DNA of 64,000 bases from Pseudoselenomonas ruminantium. Its GTDB lineage: Bacteria > Bacillota > Negativicutes > Selenomonadales > Selenomonadaceae. Under the pieces are notes generated by a model. That model saw only the letters and a list, made by a program, of their open reading frames with translations. It did not search any database and had not been told where the DNA came from. Both the position numbers and the translations under genes were made by a program. The DNA is taken from assembly GCF_900113715.1 (NCBI RefSeq), contig NZ_FOQK01000007.1:1-64000 (forward strand), in the 5' to 3' direction. Each line of letters opens with the position of its first letter. Within the stretch, counting starts at the first letter, position 1. Of this stretch, positions 8,494-17,665 are shown in pieces.

Positions 8494-11400
8494 ATGAAGC
8501 GGAAATCAATGGGAATACTGGCAGTTGTTTGTTGCATATGCATGCTCGGGGTATTAGGGCTCCGCTACTATATGCAGACGGCTGCCTTCACGGAATCCGC
8601 TGGACAGACAATCTCCTCAGTGGCCACAGAAGCACTGGGCGTGCAGGTCGATGTCGGTGATATCGAAGTCAAGTCGTTCCGCACGCTGGAGTTGCACGAT
8701 CTGGCAATCTATGATAAGCAGGCGGCAGTCATCGCACGGGCAGAAAAAGCGCAGGTGACCTACCGCCTGCTTTCTGCGCTTTCTTCGCCGGTCGAGGCGA
8801 TCAAAGAGGTGACTGTCTCGGATGTGACGGCCGTTGTCGAGCAGCGGGCCGATGGCAGCTGGAACTATCGCGATGTGATCAGTGATGAGCCAAGCAGTCA
8901 GCAGTTCCACGGCATCGTCAATGTCGAGAACGCACAGGTGACTGGCCGTATGCAGGGGCGGGAACTGACGCTGACGGATGTCAATGGCAGCCTGGATTTT
9001 GCAGACTATCCGGTGCTCAAGGCGCAGGTGTCGGCCAATAACCAAGGGGCAGCCATCGAGGCGTCGGGAACCTTTGATGACGCGCGGCAGATTTTCAATG
9101 TGGCAGTCCATGAGGCCGATGTGCAGCACTATCTCGGACTCTTGCCAGCTGATTGGCTGCCCGATGAGGTGACACTTGAAGGTGGCCGGATCAGCCAGGC
9201 GGAACTGCATGTATTCCGGGATGGCAGCCAGCTGTCATTCAGTGGCGAGGCAGACTTCACGGAGGGGGCTCTGCGCGTCCAGTCGACGGAAATCAAGGGC
9301 ATCAAGGGCCATACGGCCTTCACCAATGTGGAGGTCCTGCTTTCGGCTGAGGCGGAAGCCAATGGCCAGCAGGCTAAGGCACATGGCAAGATTCGGCTGG
9401 ATACAGGTGTACCCTATCTGGATCTTGAGGCCACGTCGGATTCATTCGACCCTGGAAAGATCCTGGTGAATATCCCCTATCAGGGGGCGGCGTCTTTTGC
9501 AGCTAAGGTGAAAGGTACCATCCAGAATCCGTTGGTTGATGGCAGCGTCAAGGTAGCCGCCGGTTCCGCCGCAGGAGTGTCCTTCAAAAATCTGGCGGCG
9601 AAGGTTCGCTATCAGGACGGCCATGTGTTTGTGGAAGACATGCGCATGGACACGTTGGGTGGTCAGGCGGCAGGCGAGTTGGCGCTGTCGACGCTTGATC
9701 TGGGATATACTGCCCATGTACGGGTACAGGGAATCGATATGGCAGAGGTGGCCGCTGTGATTCCGGCTGCCAGTGCGGTGACCGGACGCGTGTCGGGAGA
9801 CATCGGCTTCAGCGGTACCGGCCTGGAACTGGAGGTGATGCAGGCGTACGGCAATGCCAAGCTGCAGCATGGTGCCTATCGGGATCTGCCCATCGAGGAT
9901 CTCAATGGCTCCTTCTATCTGGCTGGTGACGACCTCAAGCTGGATTTCGTCAGCATGAACCTGCCAGGCAAGAGCCGCTTAGGGGTCGAGGGCACGGTGG
10001 CCGATGTGCTGGCTGAACCGACGCTTGACTTGGCGTTCTATGGAGCGCATTTCGATTTGTCTCTGCTGAGCAAGCTTGAGCCTGAGGCCGACCTGACTGG
10101 TGTCAGTGATTTCAAGGGGACGGTGCAGGGCCCCGCCGTCAATCCGCAGGTGGAGATCAAGTTTTCTGGCCTTAATGGCACTTTGTTCAAACAGCCCTTT
10201 GACAGTCTGAAACTTATGGCCAGCGGCAGTTTGGATGGTGTGCATATCGATGACTTCCTGATGGAGAAAGATGGCCGGGAAGTTTGGCGGGTGGCTGGTT
10301 CTGCCGGTTTTGCCGGCGAGCGCCGGTTGAATCTGCGAATCGATACGATGGGCGCCCGTATGGAAGATATCGCGGCATTGGTGGCGCCGGATCAGCCCAT
10401 CACGGGTAATGTCGATAATATCATCACACTTACGGGAACATTGGATAATCCCAAAGGTGTCGGTTATATTCATTTCTATCGTGGCAGTTATCATGGTGTA
10501 CTGCTTTCAGGCATGGACGGTGACTATTTCCTGGATAATGGTGTAATCCGTTTGCAGGATTTTCATGCGTATTCGCCGATGGTTGATATGGTGCTCAACG
10601 GCACGATCGACCAGGCGAAGCATCTCGATATGGAGGTAGAAGCCCGGGACATCGATCTGAAGCGCGTGGAGCACAAGCTGCCCTATGAGGTAAGCGGTCA
10701 TGGAACTTTCAAGGGCAAGATCCTGGGCACGACGGACAGCCCGGAGTTTTATGGTATCCTCGAGGCATCGAGCCTGGTGCTGAATGAGCAGGAAATCACG
10801 AATCTGCGCGGTCTGGTCAAGTACCGGCGTGAGATTGCTGACCTCGATCAATTCCGCTTTGAACAGAATGGCGGCACGTATGAGGTTACCGGCTCGGTCG
10901 ATACGGCTACTGAAAAGATAGCAGGCAAGCTGAAGATCGATAATGCAGATGCCAATGCGATAGCGGCGCTGGCCAATCAGAAGAATGATTTGCTGCAGGG
11001 ACGGGTCGACTGTACCGCTGATGTAGGCGGTACGCTGCGCAATCCGCAGGTACAGCTGGCTGGTGCTATGGAACAGGGTACCGTGGGCGGCTACGATATC
11101 CACGATGTGGCGTTCAACCTCCGGCTGGCAGATCAAGTGGTGTATATCGATAAGTTCTCGGCCTGTCAAGGGCCGACGGGGCTGATGACCTTGTCCGGCA
11201 GTGCCGGGCTGGCTGGCGGGCCGCTGGCAGCAAAACTTTCCGCGTCCAATCTGGAAATGGGCATGTTTGCGCAGTTGGCAGGCATCAAGACCACGGTCAT
11301 CGGCACAGCTGATGTTGAAGCTGTGTTTGGCGGTGTGCTGGCGAATCCGTCCGCCGATGTGACCATCAAGGGCCATGACGGTGGTGTGCAGGGGTCGACT

Positions 11401-12837
11401 TTCGATAGCCTCGATGGTGCGCTGCACCTCAAGAATGGGCTGGTGCGTGTCGACGCATTGACCGTGAGAAAAATGTCTGGAGCTAGGACGTATCAGGCCA
11501 GTGCACAGGGAATCATCCCGTTGCGTGCGCTTTCGGCGGACCGCGACGAGGCGCTGGATGATATCGAGCAGATGCAGTTGACGCTAAGCCTCGATCAGGC
11601 GGATCTGTCACTGCTGCCCCTGCTATCCAAGCAGCTTGACTGGGCTGTGGGCGCGACGACGGGCAGCTTGAAGATCCATGGCACGCTGGCGCACCCTTAT
11701 ATCGATGGTTCGCTGGGGATAAGGGCTGGTGCTGTCAAATTCAAGGCGATTGAGAATCCGGTGACCGATATGAATGCGGATATTGTATTCATGGGCAGCA
11801 AGATGACAGTCAGGGATTTTTCTGGTAAAATGGGCGATGGTACGTATTCATTGACTGGTGATATACAGTTTGATGGCGTGAAGCCGCAGAAATACGATCT
11901 GAAGCTGCAGCTTGACAAGCTGGATGTGCAAAGCAGTATGTTCCGCGGGCCGATTACTGGTGAGTTCCGTCTGTTCGATACGGATTTTTACGGGGAAACA
12001 CTGCCGAAACTCTATGGAAAAATCGATTTTGCTGATTGCCTTGTCTCGGTGCCGGCTATCCCCGATAGTGAGGGTGAGATGCCTGAGGCTGTGCTCGATG
12101 TACAGGTCAATGTCGGAAAGAAGGTTCATTTCTACAGTCCCTATCTTTACGATATGTATCTGACTGGCCAGGTCCATGCTGGCGGCATCACCAGTCATCC
12201 GAAGATGTCGGGCAGCTTGGAGGTCAAGCGTGGCGGCACCATCAACTACCTCAAGACAGAGTTTGCCATCCGTGAAGGGCGGGCGACTTTTAATCAGGTG
12301 GCTTCGTTCCTGCCGAGCATTGATTTCTTCGCCGACACACGGCTGACGCGGACGCGGGTGTTCCTGGCGGCCAAGGGGCCACTGGGGAACATGAGGGTCA
12401 TCCTGTCGTCAAGCCCGCAGATGAGCCAGACGCAGATTATCCAGCTGCTCACATTGCGCGATGCATACAAGCATGGGCAAAATAACATGACAGCGGCAGA
12501 TCTTCTGACTGTGGGCTTGCAGATGAGTTTCCTGTCGGAAGTGGAGGGCGTCATGCGTGACGTTCTCTATCTCGACCAGTTCACGATTTCCCGCGGTAAT
12601 GGTTCGGCTTTTGAAAATCGCGCCGAAGAAAATGAAAGAAACAAATACGATTTTAATGTTCAGATGGGAAAATATATCTCGGACAAGGTTATGGTGAAAT
12701 ATACGCGCAGTCTGGGCGGCAACAAAAGTGTCAACCGCTATGGGCTTCGCTATGATTTCGATGACAGATGGGGTATGACGCTTGAGCGTGAAGGCCGTGA
12801 CTATGTTGTCGGTGTTGAAGCAAGGACATCGTTCTGA
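8494..12837 (+). CDS. tamB: TamB-family translocation/assembly and lipid-transport protein
   Basis: TamB/AsmA-like proteins are long periplasmic beta-groove bridges linking inner and outer membranes, implicated in phospholipid transport and outer-membrane protein assembly. The 1,447 residues have one N-terminal membrane anchor (about 7-26) and then a very long, repetitive beta-rich region. The C-terminal TamB (DUF490) domain lies at roughly 1100-1447 and includes GSLEVKRGGTINYLKTEF and SSSPQMSQTQIIQLL. The last residues are SF. Length matches E. coli TamB (about 1,260) or slightly more. No tamA partner is present. bamA lies 1.4 kb downstream and could be the barrel partner, as proposed for other bacteria lacking TamA. 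Confidence 0.92.
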   Translation: MKRKSMGILAVVCCICMLGVLGLRYYMQTAAFTESAGQTISSVATEALGVQVDVGDIEVKSFRTLELHDLAIYDKQAAVIARAEKAQVTYRLLSALSSPVEAIKEVTVSDVTAVVEQRADGSWNYRDVISDEPSSQQFHGIVNVENAQVTGRMQGRELTLTDVNGSLDFADYPVLKAQVSANNQGAAIEASGTFDDARQIFNVAVHEADVQHYLGLLPADWLPDEVTLEGGRISQAELHVFRDGSQLSFSGEADFTEGALRVQSTEIKGIKGHTAFTNVEVLLSAEAEANGQQAKAHGKIRLDTGVPYLDLEATSDSFDPGKILVNIPYQGAASFAAKVKGTIQNPLVDGSVKVAAGSAAGVSFKNLAAKVRYQDGHVFVEDMRMDTLGGQAAGELALSTLDLGYTAHVRVQGIDMAEVAAVIPAASAVTGRVSGDIGFSGTGLELEVMQAYGNAKLQHGAYRDLPIEDLNGSFYLAGDDLKLDFVSMNLPGKSRLGVEGTVADVLAEPTLDLAFYGAHFDLSLLSKLEPEADLTGVSDFKGTVQGPAVNPQVEIKFSGLNGTLFKQPFDSLKLMASGSLDGVHIDDFLMEKDGREVWRVAGSAGFAGERRLNLRIDTMGARMEDIAALVAPDQPITGNVDNIITLTGTLDNPKGVGYIHFYRGSYHGVLLSGMDGDYFLDNGVIRLQDFHAYSPMVDMVLNGTIDQAKHLDMEVEARDIDLKRVEHKLPYEVSGHGTFKGKILGTTDSPEFYGILEASSLVLNEQEITNLRGLVKYRREIADLDQFRFEQNGGTYEVTGSVDTATEKIAGKLKIDNADANAIAALANQKNDLLQGRVDCTADVGGTLRNPQVQLAGAMEQGTVGGYDIHDVAFNLRLADQVVYIDKFSACQGPTGLMTLSGSAGLAGGPLAAKLSASNLEMGMFAQLAGIKTTVIGTADVEAVFGGVLANPSADVTIKGHDGGVQGSTFDSLDGALHLKNGLVRVDALTVRKMSGARTYQASAQGIIPLRALSADRDEALDDIEQMQLTLSLDQADLSLLPLLSKQLDWAVGATTGSLKIHGTLAHPYIDGSLGIRAGAVKFKAIENPVTDMNADIVFMGSKMTVRDFSGKMGDGTYSLTGDIQFDGVKPQKYDLKLQLDKLDVQSSMFRGPITGEFRLFDTDFYGETLPKLYGKIDFADCLVSVPAIPDSEGEMPEAVLDVQVNVGKKVHFYSPYLYDMYLTGQVHAGGITSHPKMSGSLEVKRGGTINYLKTEFAIREGRATFNQVASFLPSIDFFADTRLTRTRVFLAAKGPLGNMRVILSSSPQMSQTQIIQLLTLRDAYKHGQNNMTAADLLTVGLQMSFLSEVEGVMRDVLYLDQFTISRGNGSAFENRAEENERNKYDFNVQMGKYISDKVMVKYTRSLGGNKSVNRYGLRYDFDDRWGMTLEREGRDYVVGVEARTSF

Positions 12838-12867
12838 GATGGCATGCTGGAAAAGGAGGTGAGCAGG

Positions 12868-13500
12868 ATGCAGTTTGAACAATATGTCGCAGCGCTGCAG
12901 CAAGTGAAGACCTTGTCCCCTGAGCGGGAGCGCAGGCTTTGGCAGGCCTACAAAGAGGAGGGGCAAAGCGAAGCCCGCCGCCTGCTCATCGAGTCTTACC
13001 AGCCGTTGGTGTTCAAGCAGGCGGTGCCTTACCGCAACCTGCAGAATATCATGGATATCGTGCAGGAAGGTACTATTGGCCTTATCGAGGCGGTGGAAAG
13101 CTATGATCCGCAGCGCGGTGTGGCTTTCAGCCTGTTTGCCGTGCATCGCATCCGCGGGCGCATGCTGAATTACCTGCACAAGGAGGGCCGCGTGGATGTT
13201 GCCTGTATGGATGCGCGGCCGGCCGATGGCGGCTTGACTCTCAAGGAAAATCTCATGGATCTGAGCCCCTCGGTCACCGAGCAGGCTGAGTCCAATGAGC
13301 TGGCAGCCAGACTGCATCAAGCGATGGAGCGGCTGCCGGCACGCGAGCGCGCCGTGCTGGAGAGCATGTACATGCAGAGTGAGGAGGCTGGCGATGTGGC
13401 TGCAGGGCTGCAGGTCAGCAAGTCACATATCTACCGGCTGCAGAAAAACGGCATCCGCCGCGTGCGTGGCATGTTGTCGCGTTTCATGCAACATTGGTGA
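12868..13500 (+). CDS. Sigma-70 family RNA polymerase sigma factor
   Basis: This is a compact alternative sigma factor of 210 residues. Region 2 spans about 25-105 (core-binding motif DIVQEGTIGLIEAVESYDP, then FSLFAVHRIRGRMLNYLH). A short linker replaces a full region 3. Region 4 with a helix-turn-helix covers about 150-205 (LPARERAVLESMYM, then AAGLQVSKSHIYRLQKNGIRRVR). An in-frame start exists at 12844, but ATG 12868 lies 7 bases after a perfect AGGAGGT (12854-12860), so I use it. Regulon and signal are unknown. The gene sits between tamB and bamA, directly before a single-pass membrane protein, which suggests an envelope-linked role. Confidence 0.85.
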   Translation: MQFEQYVAALQQVKTLSPERERRLWQAYKEEGQSEARRLLIESYQPLVFKQAVPYRNLQNIMDIVQEGTIGLIEAVESYDPQRGVAFSLFAVHRIRGRMLNYLHKEGRVDVACMDARPADGGLTLKENLMDLSPSVTEQAESNELAARLHQAMERLPARERAVLESMYMQSEEAGDVAAGLQVSKSHIYRLQKNGIRRVRGMLSRFMQHW

Positions 13501-13649
13501 AAATGGCTGAAAAACAGTGAAATCAAGCTCAATAGGGCTTAAAATCAAGGATAAATGCCAACGTTTATCCAAAACCGCGTTATATTGCAGGTCACGCTCT
13601 ATATAGCCAATTGGATTATAAGATAGAGTGGGTTACAGGAGGTTATGTG

Positions 13650-14180
13650 ATGGCGGACCGGCGCAAAACGCAGAAAAATCATATCCGGGCAGCCCGGGAT
13701 TGGCTTGGCGAGGCGGAGCATTCCTTGGAGCATGAAAATGACATCCAGGGAGATCTCAAGCTCATGCTGGCACGGGCGGAGCTGTCACAGGTAAAAGACA
13801 GTCCGCGCTGTGCGTGGCTGAAGTGCTGGGCAAAGCGGCTATTGCCGCCTGTGGTTGCGCTTTTACTCGTGGCGGCTGGTATTTTCGCTAGTGGCCGTCT
13901 GGCAGGTGATGAAGTGCCGCCTGGGCCGCAGTCTCCTGCCGTGGACGACATAGCAGATCCGGTCACGCCGCCTGTTGTGGAAGAGCAGCCGCAGCAGGCA
14001 GCTGGTGAAGCTGCAACTGCACCAGCCAAAGCTGAGGCCGGGGCCAGGGAGGCAGAAGCTCCCGCTGCGACGACGGCTGCTCCGGAAGAGAAAGCAGCGG
14101 TGCCAGCCCCAGCGGCGGTGCCGGATGCGCAGAAACAGCGGCTCATGCAGTCGGCAGGCAAGATCCTGCGGCAGCAATGA
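13650..14180 (+). CDS. Unknown single-pass membrane protein (possible anti-sigma factor)
   Basis: I do not recognise this 176-residue protein. Residues 1-58 are charged and helical, probably cytoplasmic. A hydrophobic segment at about 63-82 (PPVVALLLVAAGIFASG) crosses the membrane. The remainder is a Pro/Ala/Glu-rich periplasmic stretch ending in a short helix (QKQRLMQSAGKILRQQ). The ATG at 13650 lies 7 bases after AGGAGG; a longer frame from 13611 has no such site. The order sigma factor then single-pass membrane protein with a short cytoplasmic helical domain resembles sigma/anti-sigma pairs. However, no zinc-finger or recognised anti-sigma motif is seen and 149 bases separate the genes, so that role is a hypothesis. 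Confidence 0.75.
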   Translation: MADRRKTQKNHIRAARDWLGEAEHSLEHENDIQGDLKLMLARAELSQVKDSPRCAWLKCWAKRLLPPVVALLLVAAGIFASGRLAGDEVPPGPQSPAVDDIADPVTPPVVEEQPQQAAGEAATAPAKAEAGAREAEAPAATTAAPEEKAAVPAPAAVPDAQKQRLMQSAGKILRQQ

Positions 14181-14214
14181 CGATAGAAAACATCAACCTT
14201 AGGAGGTTTGTCTG

Positions 14215-16188
14215 TTGAATAGAAAGAATGAACGATTCCTTGCCTATGCGGTTGCATTGGCTACCAGTTTTTCCGCGTTCCCTGGCGCTGCTCATGCAGC
14301 CGAGGCTGAGGTACCAGCCGTGACAGCCAATGCCGAGGCGGCACCTCCTGCTGGCGCAACTGTTGAGGCAGCTGCTGATGCTGCTGCGCAGCCGCAGGCC
14401 GATAAGTCTGCAGCTGCCGATACTGCAGCTGGCAGTGCTCCGGCAGAGCAGACGGCGGCTGAAAAGCCGGATGACTCTGCTGTTGATACACGTACGGCGG
14501 AGTGGTCGCAGAAGCGCCCGCAGGAAAAAGCCATCAGCGATATGCTGAGCCAGTATGAGGGCAAGACCATTGTCGATACAGTCTTTGAGGGGGCGACAAG
14601 TCTTACGGAAGGCACGGCCAAGGCGGCCATCGGCATGCATACCGGTGATATGTTCACGGCGGCTGGTCTCAACAAGGATCGTGATGCTATCTATAACACG
14701 GGCTATTTCTATGATCTCTACCCGTCCTTCGAGGTGGTGCCTGAGGGTGTGGTCATCACGTATCATGTGCTGGAGAATCCGGTGCTGAATGATGTGAAGA
14801 TCTCGGGCAATACGGTGGAATCGGACGAGGTGCTCTATGGTCTTGTGACGGTCAAGAAGGGCGAGATCCTGAATAGCCGTACCCTGCAGGAGAGCGTGCA
14901 GGCTATTCAGGACCAGTATCGCAAGGATGGCTATATCCTGGCCAAGATCACGGATATGAACATTGACCGTGAGGGGGCACTGCAGCTCAAGATCAACGAA
15001 GGTGTGCTGGAAGGCTATAAGGTCAAGGGAAATTCGAAGACCAAAGACCGCGTCATCCTGCGGGAGATGCGCCAGAAGGTAGGCGAGCCGTTCAACTCCA
15101 AGAAGGCGCGCCGCAGTATGCAGCGTGTCTATAACCTCGGCTTTTTTGAGGATGTTAACATCAAGATGAATCCAGGCGTTGAGCCGAATGCTGTTGTCAT
15201 GGAGCTCGATGTCAAGGAGAAGCGTACGGGTACCTTTGGTATCGGTGCGGGCTATAGCAGCCAGGATGGTGTCCTTGGTATGATCAGTATCGGCGACACG
15301 AACTTCCTCGGCACTGGTGATGCCATCAATCTGACTTATCAGAAGAGCGGCGGCAACCGCGATGCACAGGGCTATACGTTCTCTTACCGTAAGCCGTGGC
15401 TTGATTCCAAAGAGACTGTTGGTACGCTGCGCCTTTACAACCGCACCTATGAATATGACGATTATAATACGGATGGCGGCCTGATCGAGTCGTATATGCG
15501 CAAGTATGCGGGCGGTGAGATCACGTTCGGCCGGCCGGTCAGTGAGTATTCGACGAACTATATCACGTTCCGCAATCGCGATGATAAATACGTACGGCAT
15601 ACCGGTGGCAGCACATATCCTGCCGGCCGTAAGGGAACGGCTTGGGAGAAGGAAAACTTTGGTACTACCCGCAGCGTTACACTCGAGCATGTCACAGATA
15701 CACGCGACAATGTCTACAATCCGACGACGGGCGGCCGTGTCAGCTTGATGGGTGAGGTAGCCGGCTTGGGCGGTGATTTCAATTTCCAGAAAGTTACCAT
15801 TGAGGATAAGCGCTATGTCAAGGTAGGCCATGCACAGGTTATCGCTTTGCGTGGGCAGTATGGTGTTGGCCGTGGTCATATCTCGTACTTCAATAAGTTC
15901 AAATTAGGTGGCCAGGATTCATTGCGTGGTTACCGCGACGACCAGTTCCGCGGCACACGCATGATGCTGGCTACGCTGGAATATCGTTTCCCGCTGGCCT
16001 CCAAGGTCCAAGGTGCGTTGTTCACGGACTGGGGTGCTGCCTGGAGCGATGGTCTGACGCCGAAAGACCTCAAGGGGAGTATCGGTGTCGGCCTGTCGCT
16101 GAACACGCCGCTGGGGCCGCTGCGTCTCGACTACGGCCGTGGCAGCAATGGCGGCCGTGTTCACTTCACGGTAGGCGGTGCATTCTGA
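14215..16188 (+). CDS. bamA: BamA, outer-membrane protein assembly factor
   Basis: BamA is the Omp85 barrel that inserts beta-barrel proteins into the outer membrane. The TTG start lies 8 bases after AGGAGG. A signal peptide (about 1-28, ending AHA) is followed by an Ala/Glu/Pro-rich linker to about 105. Three POTRA domains follow (about 115-190, 190-265, 268-345), against five in E. coli, then a barrel to residue 657 ending in Phe (VGGAF). The LRGY motif that matches the conserved barrel-lumen VRGF/Y of Omp85 proteins is present (DSLRGYRDDQFRG). Bam lipoproteins are not in the window. Neighbours tamB and skp genes fit its job. Confidence 0.95.
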   Translation: MNRKNERFLAYAVALATSFSAFPGAAHAAEAEVPAVTANAEAAPPAGATVEAAADAAAQPQADKSAAADTAAGSAPAEQTAAEKPDDSAVDTRTAEWSQKRPQEKAISDMLSQYEGKTIVDTVFEGATSLTEGTAKAAIGMHTGDMFTAAGLNKDRDAIYNTGYFYDLYPSFEVVPEGVVITYHVLENPVLNDVKISGNTVESDEVLYGLVTVKKGEILNSRTLQESVQAIQDQYRKDGYILAKITDMNIDREGALQLKINEGVLEGYKVKGNSKTKDRVILREMRQKVGEPFNSKKARRSMQRVYNLGFFEDVNIKMNPGVEPNAVVMELDVKEKRTGTFGIGAGYSSQDGVLGMISIGDTNFLGTGDAINLTYQKSGGNRDAQGYTFSYRKPWLDSKETVGTLRLYNRTYEYDDYNTDGGLIESYMRKYAGGEITFGRPVSEYSTNYITFRNRDDKYVRHTGGSTYPAGRKGTAWEKENFGTTRSVTLEHVTDTRDNVYNPTTGGRVSLMGEVAGLGGDFNFQKVTIEDKRYVKVGHAQVIALRGQYGVGRGHISYFNKFKLGGQDSLRGYRDDQFRGTRMMLATLEYRFPLASKVQGALFTDWGAAWSDGLTPKDLKGSIGVGLSLNTPLGPLRLDYGRGSNGGRVHFTVGGAF

Positions 16189-16210
16189 TAATAGGCAGGG
16201 GAGAAAGGAA

Positions 16211-17521
16211 GTGCCAGGCTGCATGAGGTATGTAGCAGTTGCACTTGCGATGTTCTGCAGTTTTCTGTGCATGGTGCCGTCCGTGCTGGCAGCGCCAGCC
16301 CCCCGTATTGAGCAGGTGACGGCTAAAGTTACTGCCGCCGGCAGTCTGCCGCCTTTGGTCCAGGAACGCATGGAGCAGAGTGTGGGGGCGATTGCCCGCC
16401 AGCTATTGGAAGGCAAGCCGGTTGCTGAGCCGCCAGCAACGCGCCGGCAACAGGAACAGCTCATCCATGAGGTATTCGATAAGGTGCTGGTTGGTTATAC
16501 CGTCAAACGTGTAACCATCCAGCCAGCGCCGATTGCAACGGTGGCGGTAGAGCTATACCCTTGGGCAGATACCATCCAGCAGGTGGATGTAAAGACAAGT
16601 GTCGAAGGCATGTCACCGCGCATCGAGAAATTGGTCCGGCAGGATATCGCTGGGGTGGAGCAGGTTTTCCAGGCAGCGCTGACGGGTCTGCCGACTGCGG
16701 CTTCGGATTGGACGAATGGTGTGCTCAAGCATCATCTGAACGATTATCTGGCTGAGCATCTGCCGGAGTTCCGGGCTGATTTCGAGCTGGATCCGGAACA
16801 GGTGACGAAGGTACAGCTAGTGCTTTATCCGCGGCTGCCAGTGGTGCGAACCGTGGATCTATCCATGCGATCGGATACGGTGCCGAATTTCACGCTGCTC
16901 AATCATCGCCAGCTTGTTCAGGAGAAAGCCGATGAGCTAGTGGGGGTTCCTGTGGCCTTCGTGGCTCGGCACAAGCAGGAGCTCTCGCGGCAGTTCGCCG
17001 AGGAGCTTGACTGCCAGCCGGATTTCCGGATCATGCATATGAAGACGCAGATGACGCTGGAAGTAGCTGAGCAGCTGCAGATCATGAGCCGTTCAGATAC
17101 GAGCCGTTACCGGCTGCGGCTTACTGGCTGGGCCGATGTTGGCCGCAGGAATAGTAGTGGCAAGGCGGAAGATGAGAATTTGATGCTGCGCCTGCATGCG
17201 GGCAGCATGCTGTCCCAGCAGGATGAGCTGTTCCTGTTGCTGGATTTTGCCCCGCAGGCTGTGAATTGGCGTTGGGCTTTGGGGTATGACCGCTTGTTGA
17301 GCCCCTATACGCATGGGCAGATCCGTTATGATTTCACGGCGGGGGATTTTGTGCTGGCGGCCACGCAGCAGCTTTCCCCACGCTGGCTGCTGCGTTATGA
17401 GTACCGGCTGGCCGATGCGTTGGGAGAGGCTGCTGTGCGCTATAAGCTTCACGACTTCCTGAGTGTGGAGTATCTCATTAATCGGCGGCAGAAGTGGTTT
17501 CGATTTATAGGCAATTTCTAA
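16211..17521 (+). CDS. Unknown exported protein, likely small outer-membrane barrel with periplasmic domain
   Basis: I cannot assign a family. A signal peptide is clear (MRYVAVALAMFCSF to VLA|APAP). About residues 25-280 form a mixed alpha/beta region with repeats reminiscent of POTRA or secretin-like folds (for example VKRVTIQPAPIATVAVELYPW and VTKVQLVLYPRLPVVRTVDL). About 290-436 are alternating strands typical of a barrel of perhaps eight strands, ending in Phe (FRFIGNF). GTG 16211 has GGGGAG 7 bases upstream; ATG 16223 is the alternative, and a longer frame from 16178 overlaps bamA. Its place between bamA and the skp genes suggests outer-membrane assembly, but function is unknown. Confidence 0.75.
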   Translation: MPGCMRYVAVALAMFCSFLCMVPSVLAAPAPRIEQVTAKVTAAGSLPPLVQERMEQSVGAIARQLLEGKPVAEPPATRRQQEQLIHEVFDKVLVGYTVKRVTIQPAPIATVAVELYPWADTIQQVDVKTSVEGMSPRIEKLVRQDIAGVEQVFQAALTGLPTAASDWTNGVLKHHLNDYLAEHLPEFRADFELDPEQVTKVQLVLYPRLPVVRTVDLSMRSDTVPNFTLLNHRQLVQEKADELVGVPVAFVARHKQELSRQFAEELDCQPDFRIMHMKTQMTLEVAEQLQIMSRSDTSRYRLRLTGWADVGRRNSSGKAEDENLMLRLHAGSMLSQQDELFLLLDFAPQAVNWRWALGYDRLLSPYTHGQIRYDFTAGDFVLAATQQLSPRWLLRYEYRLADALGEAAVRYKLHDFLSVEYLINRRQKWFRFIGNF

Positions 17522-17554
17522 TGGATGATGCCGGCTTGATCGGCGGAAATTTGC

Positions 17555-17583
17555 TTGAATAAGAAATGAGAGTTTGTTATAAT
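17555..17583 (+). promoter_or_regulatory. Promoter of the skp-lpxD operon
   Basis: TTGAAT (17555-17560) and TATAAT (17578-17583) are 17 bases apart, with TG at 17575-17576 making an extended -10. This is among the best promoters of the window and separates the skp/lpx series from the upstream mla-bam series. The untranslated leader is about 75 bases. Confidence 0.85.
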
Positions 17584-17593
17584 GAAATTCGTA

Positions 17594-17615
17594 TATGGCG
17601 GCGAAGCCAGCCATA
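17594..17615 (+). other. Hairpin at the start of the skp leader
   Basis: TATGGC (17594-17599) pairs with GCCATA (17610-17615). Inside it GGC pairs with GCC around a GAA loop, with one bulged A. It would form at the very 5' end of the mRNA, where such structures often protect the transcript. No T tract follows, so it is not a terminator. Confidence 0.5.
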
Positions 17616-17665
17616 GCGGAATCATAACTCTTAAACAAACCCGCAAGGGAAAAGGAGAAAGAAAA

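Noticed and set aside
13549-13570. Inverted repeat GGATAAA/TTTATCC between the sigma factor and next gene
   Set aside because: Followed by AAAACC rather than T; no promoter with good spacing found around it, so neither terminator nor operator is supported.
15506-15748. Plus-strand open frame inside bamA
   Set aside because: Out of frame within a certain gene and without a ribosome binding site.
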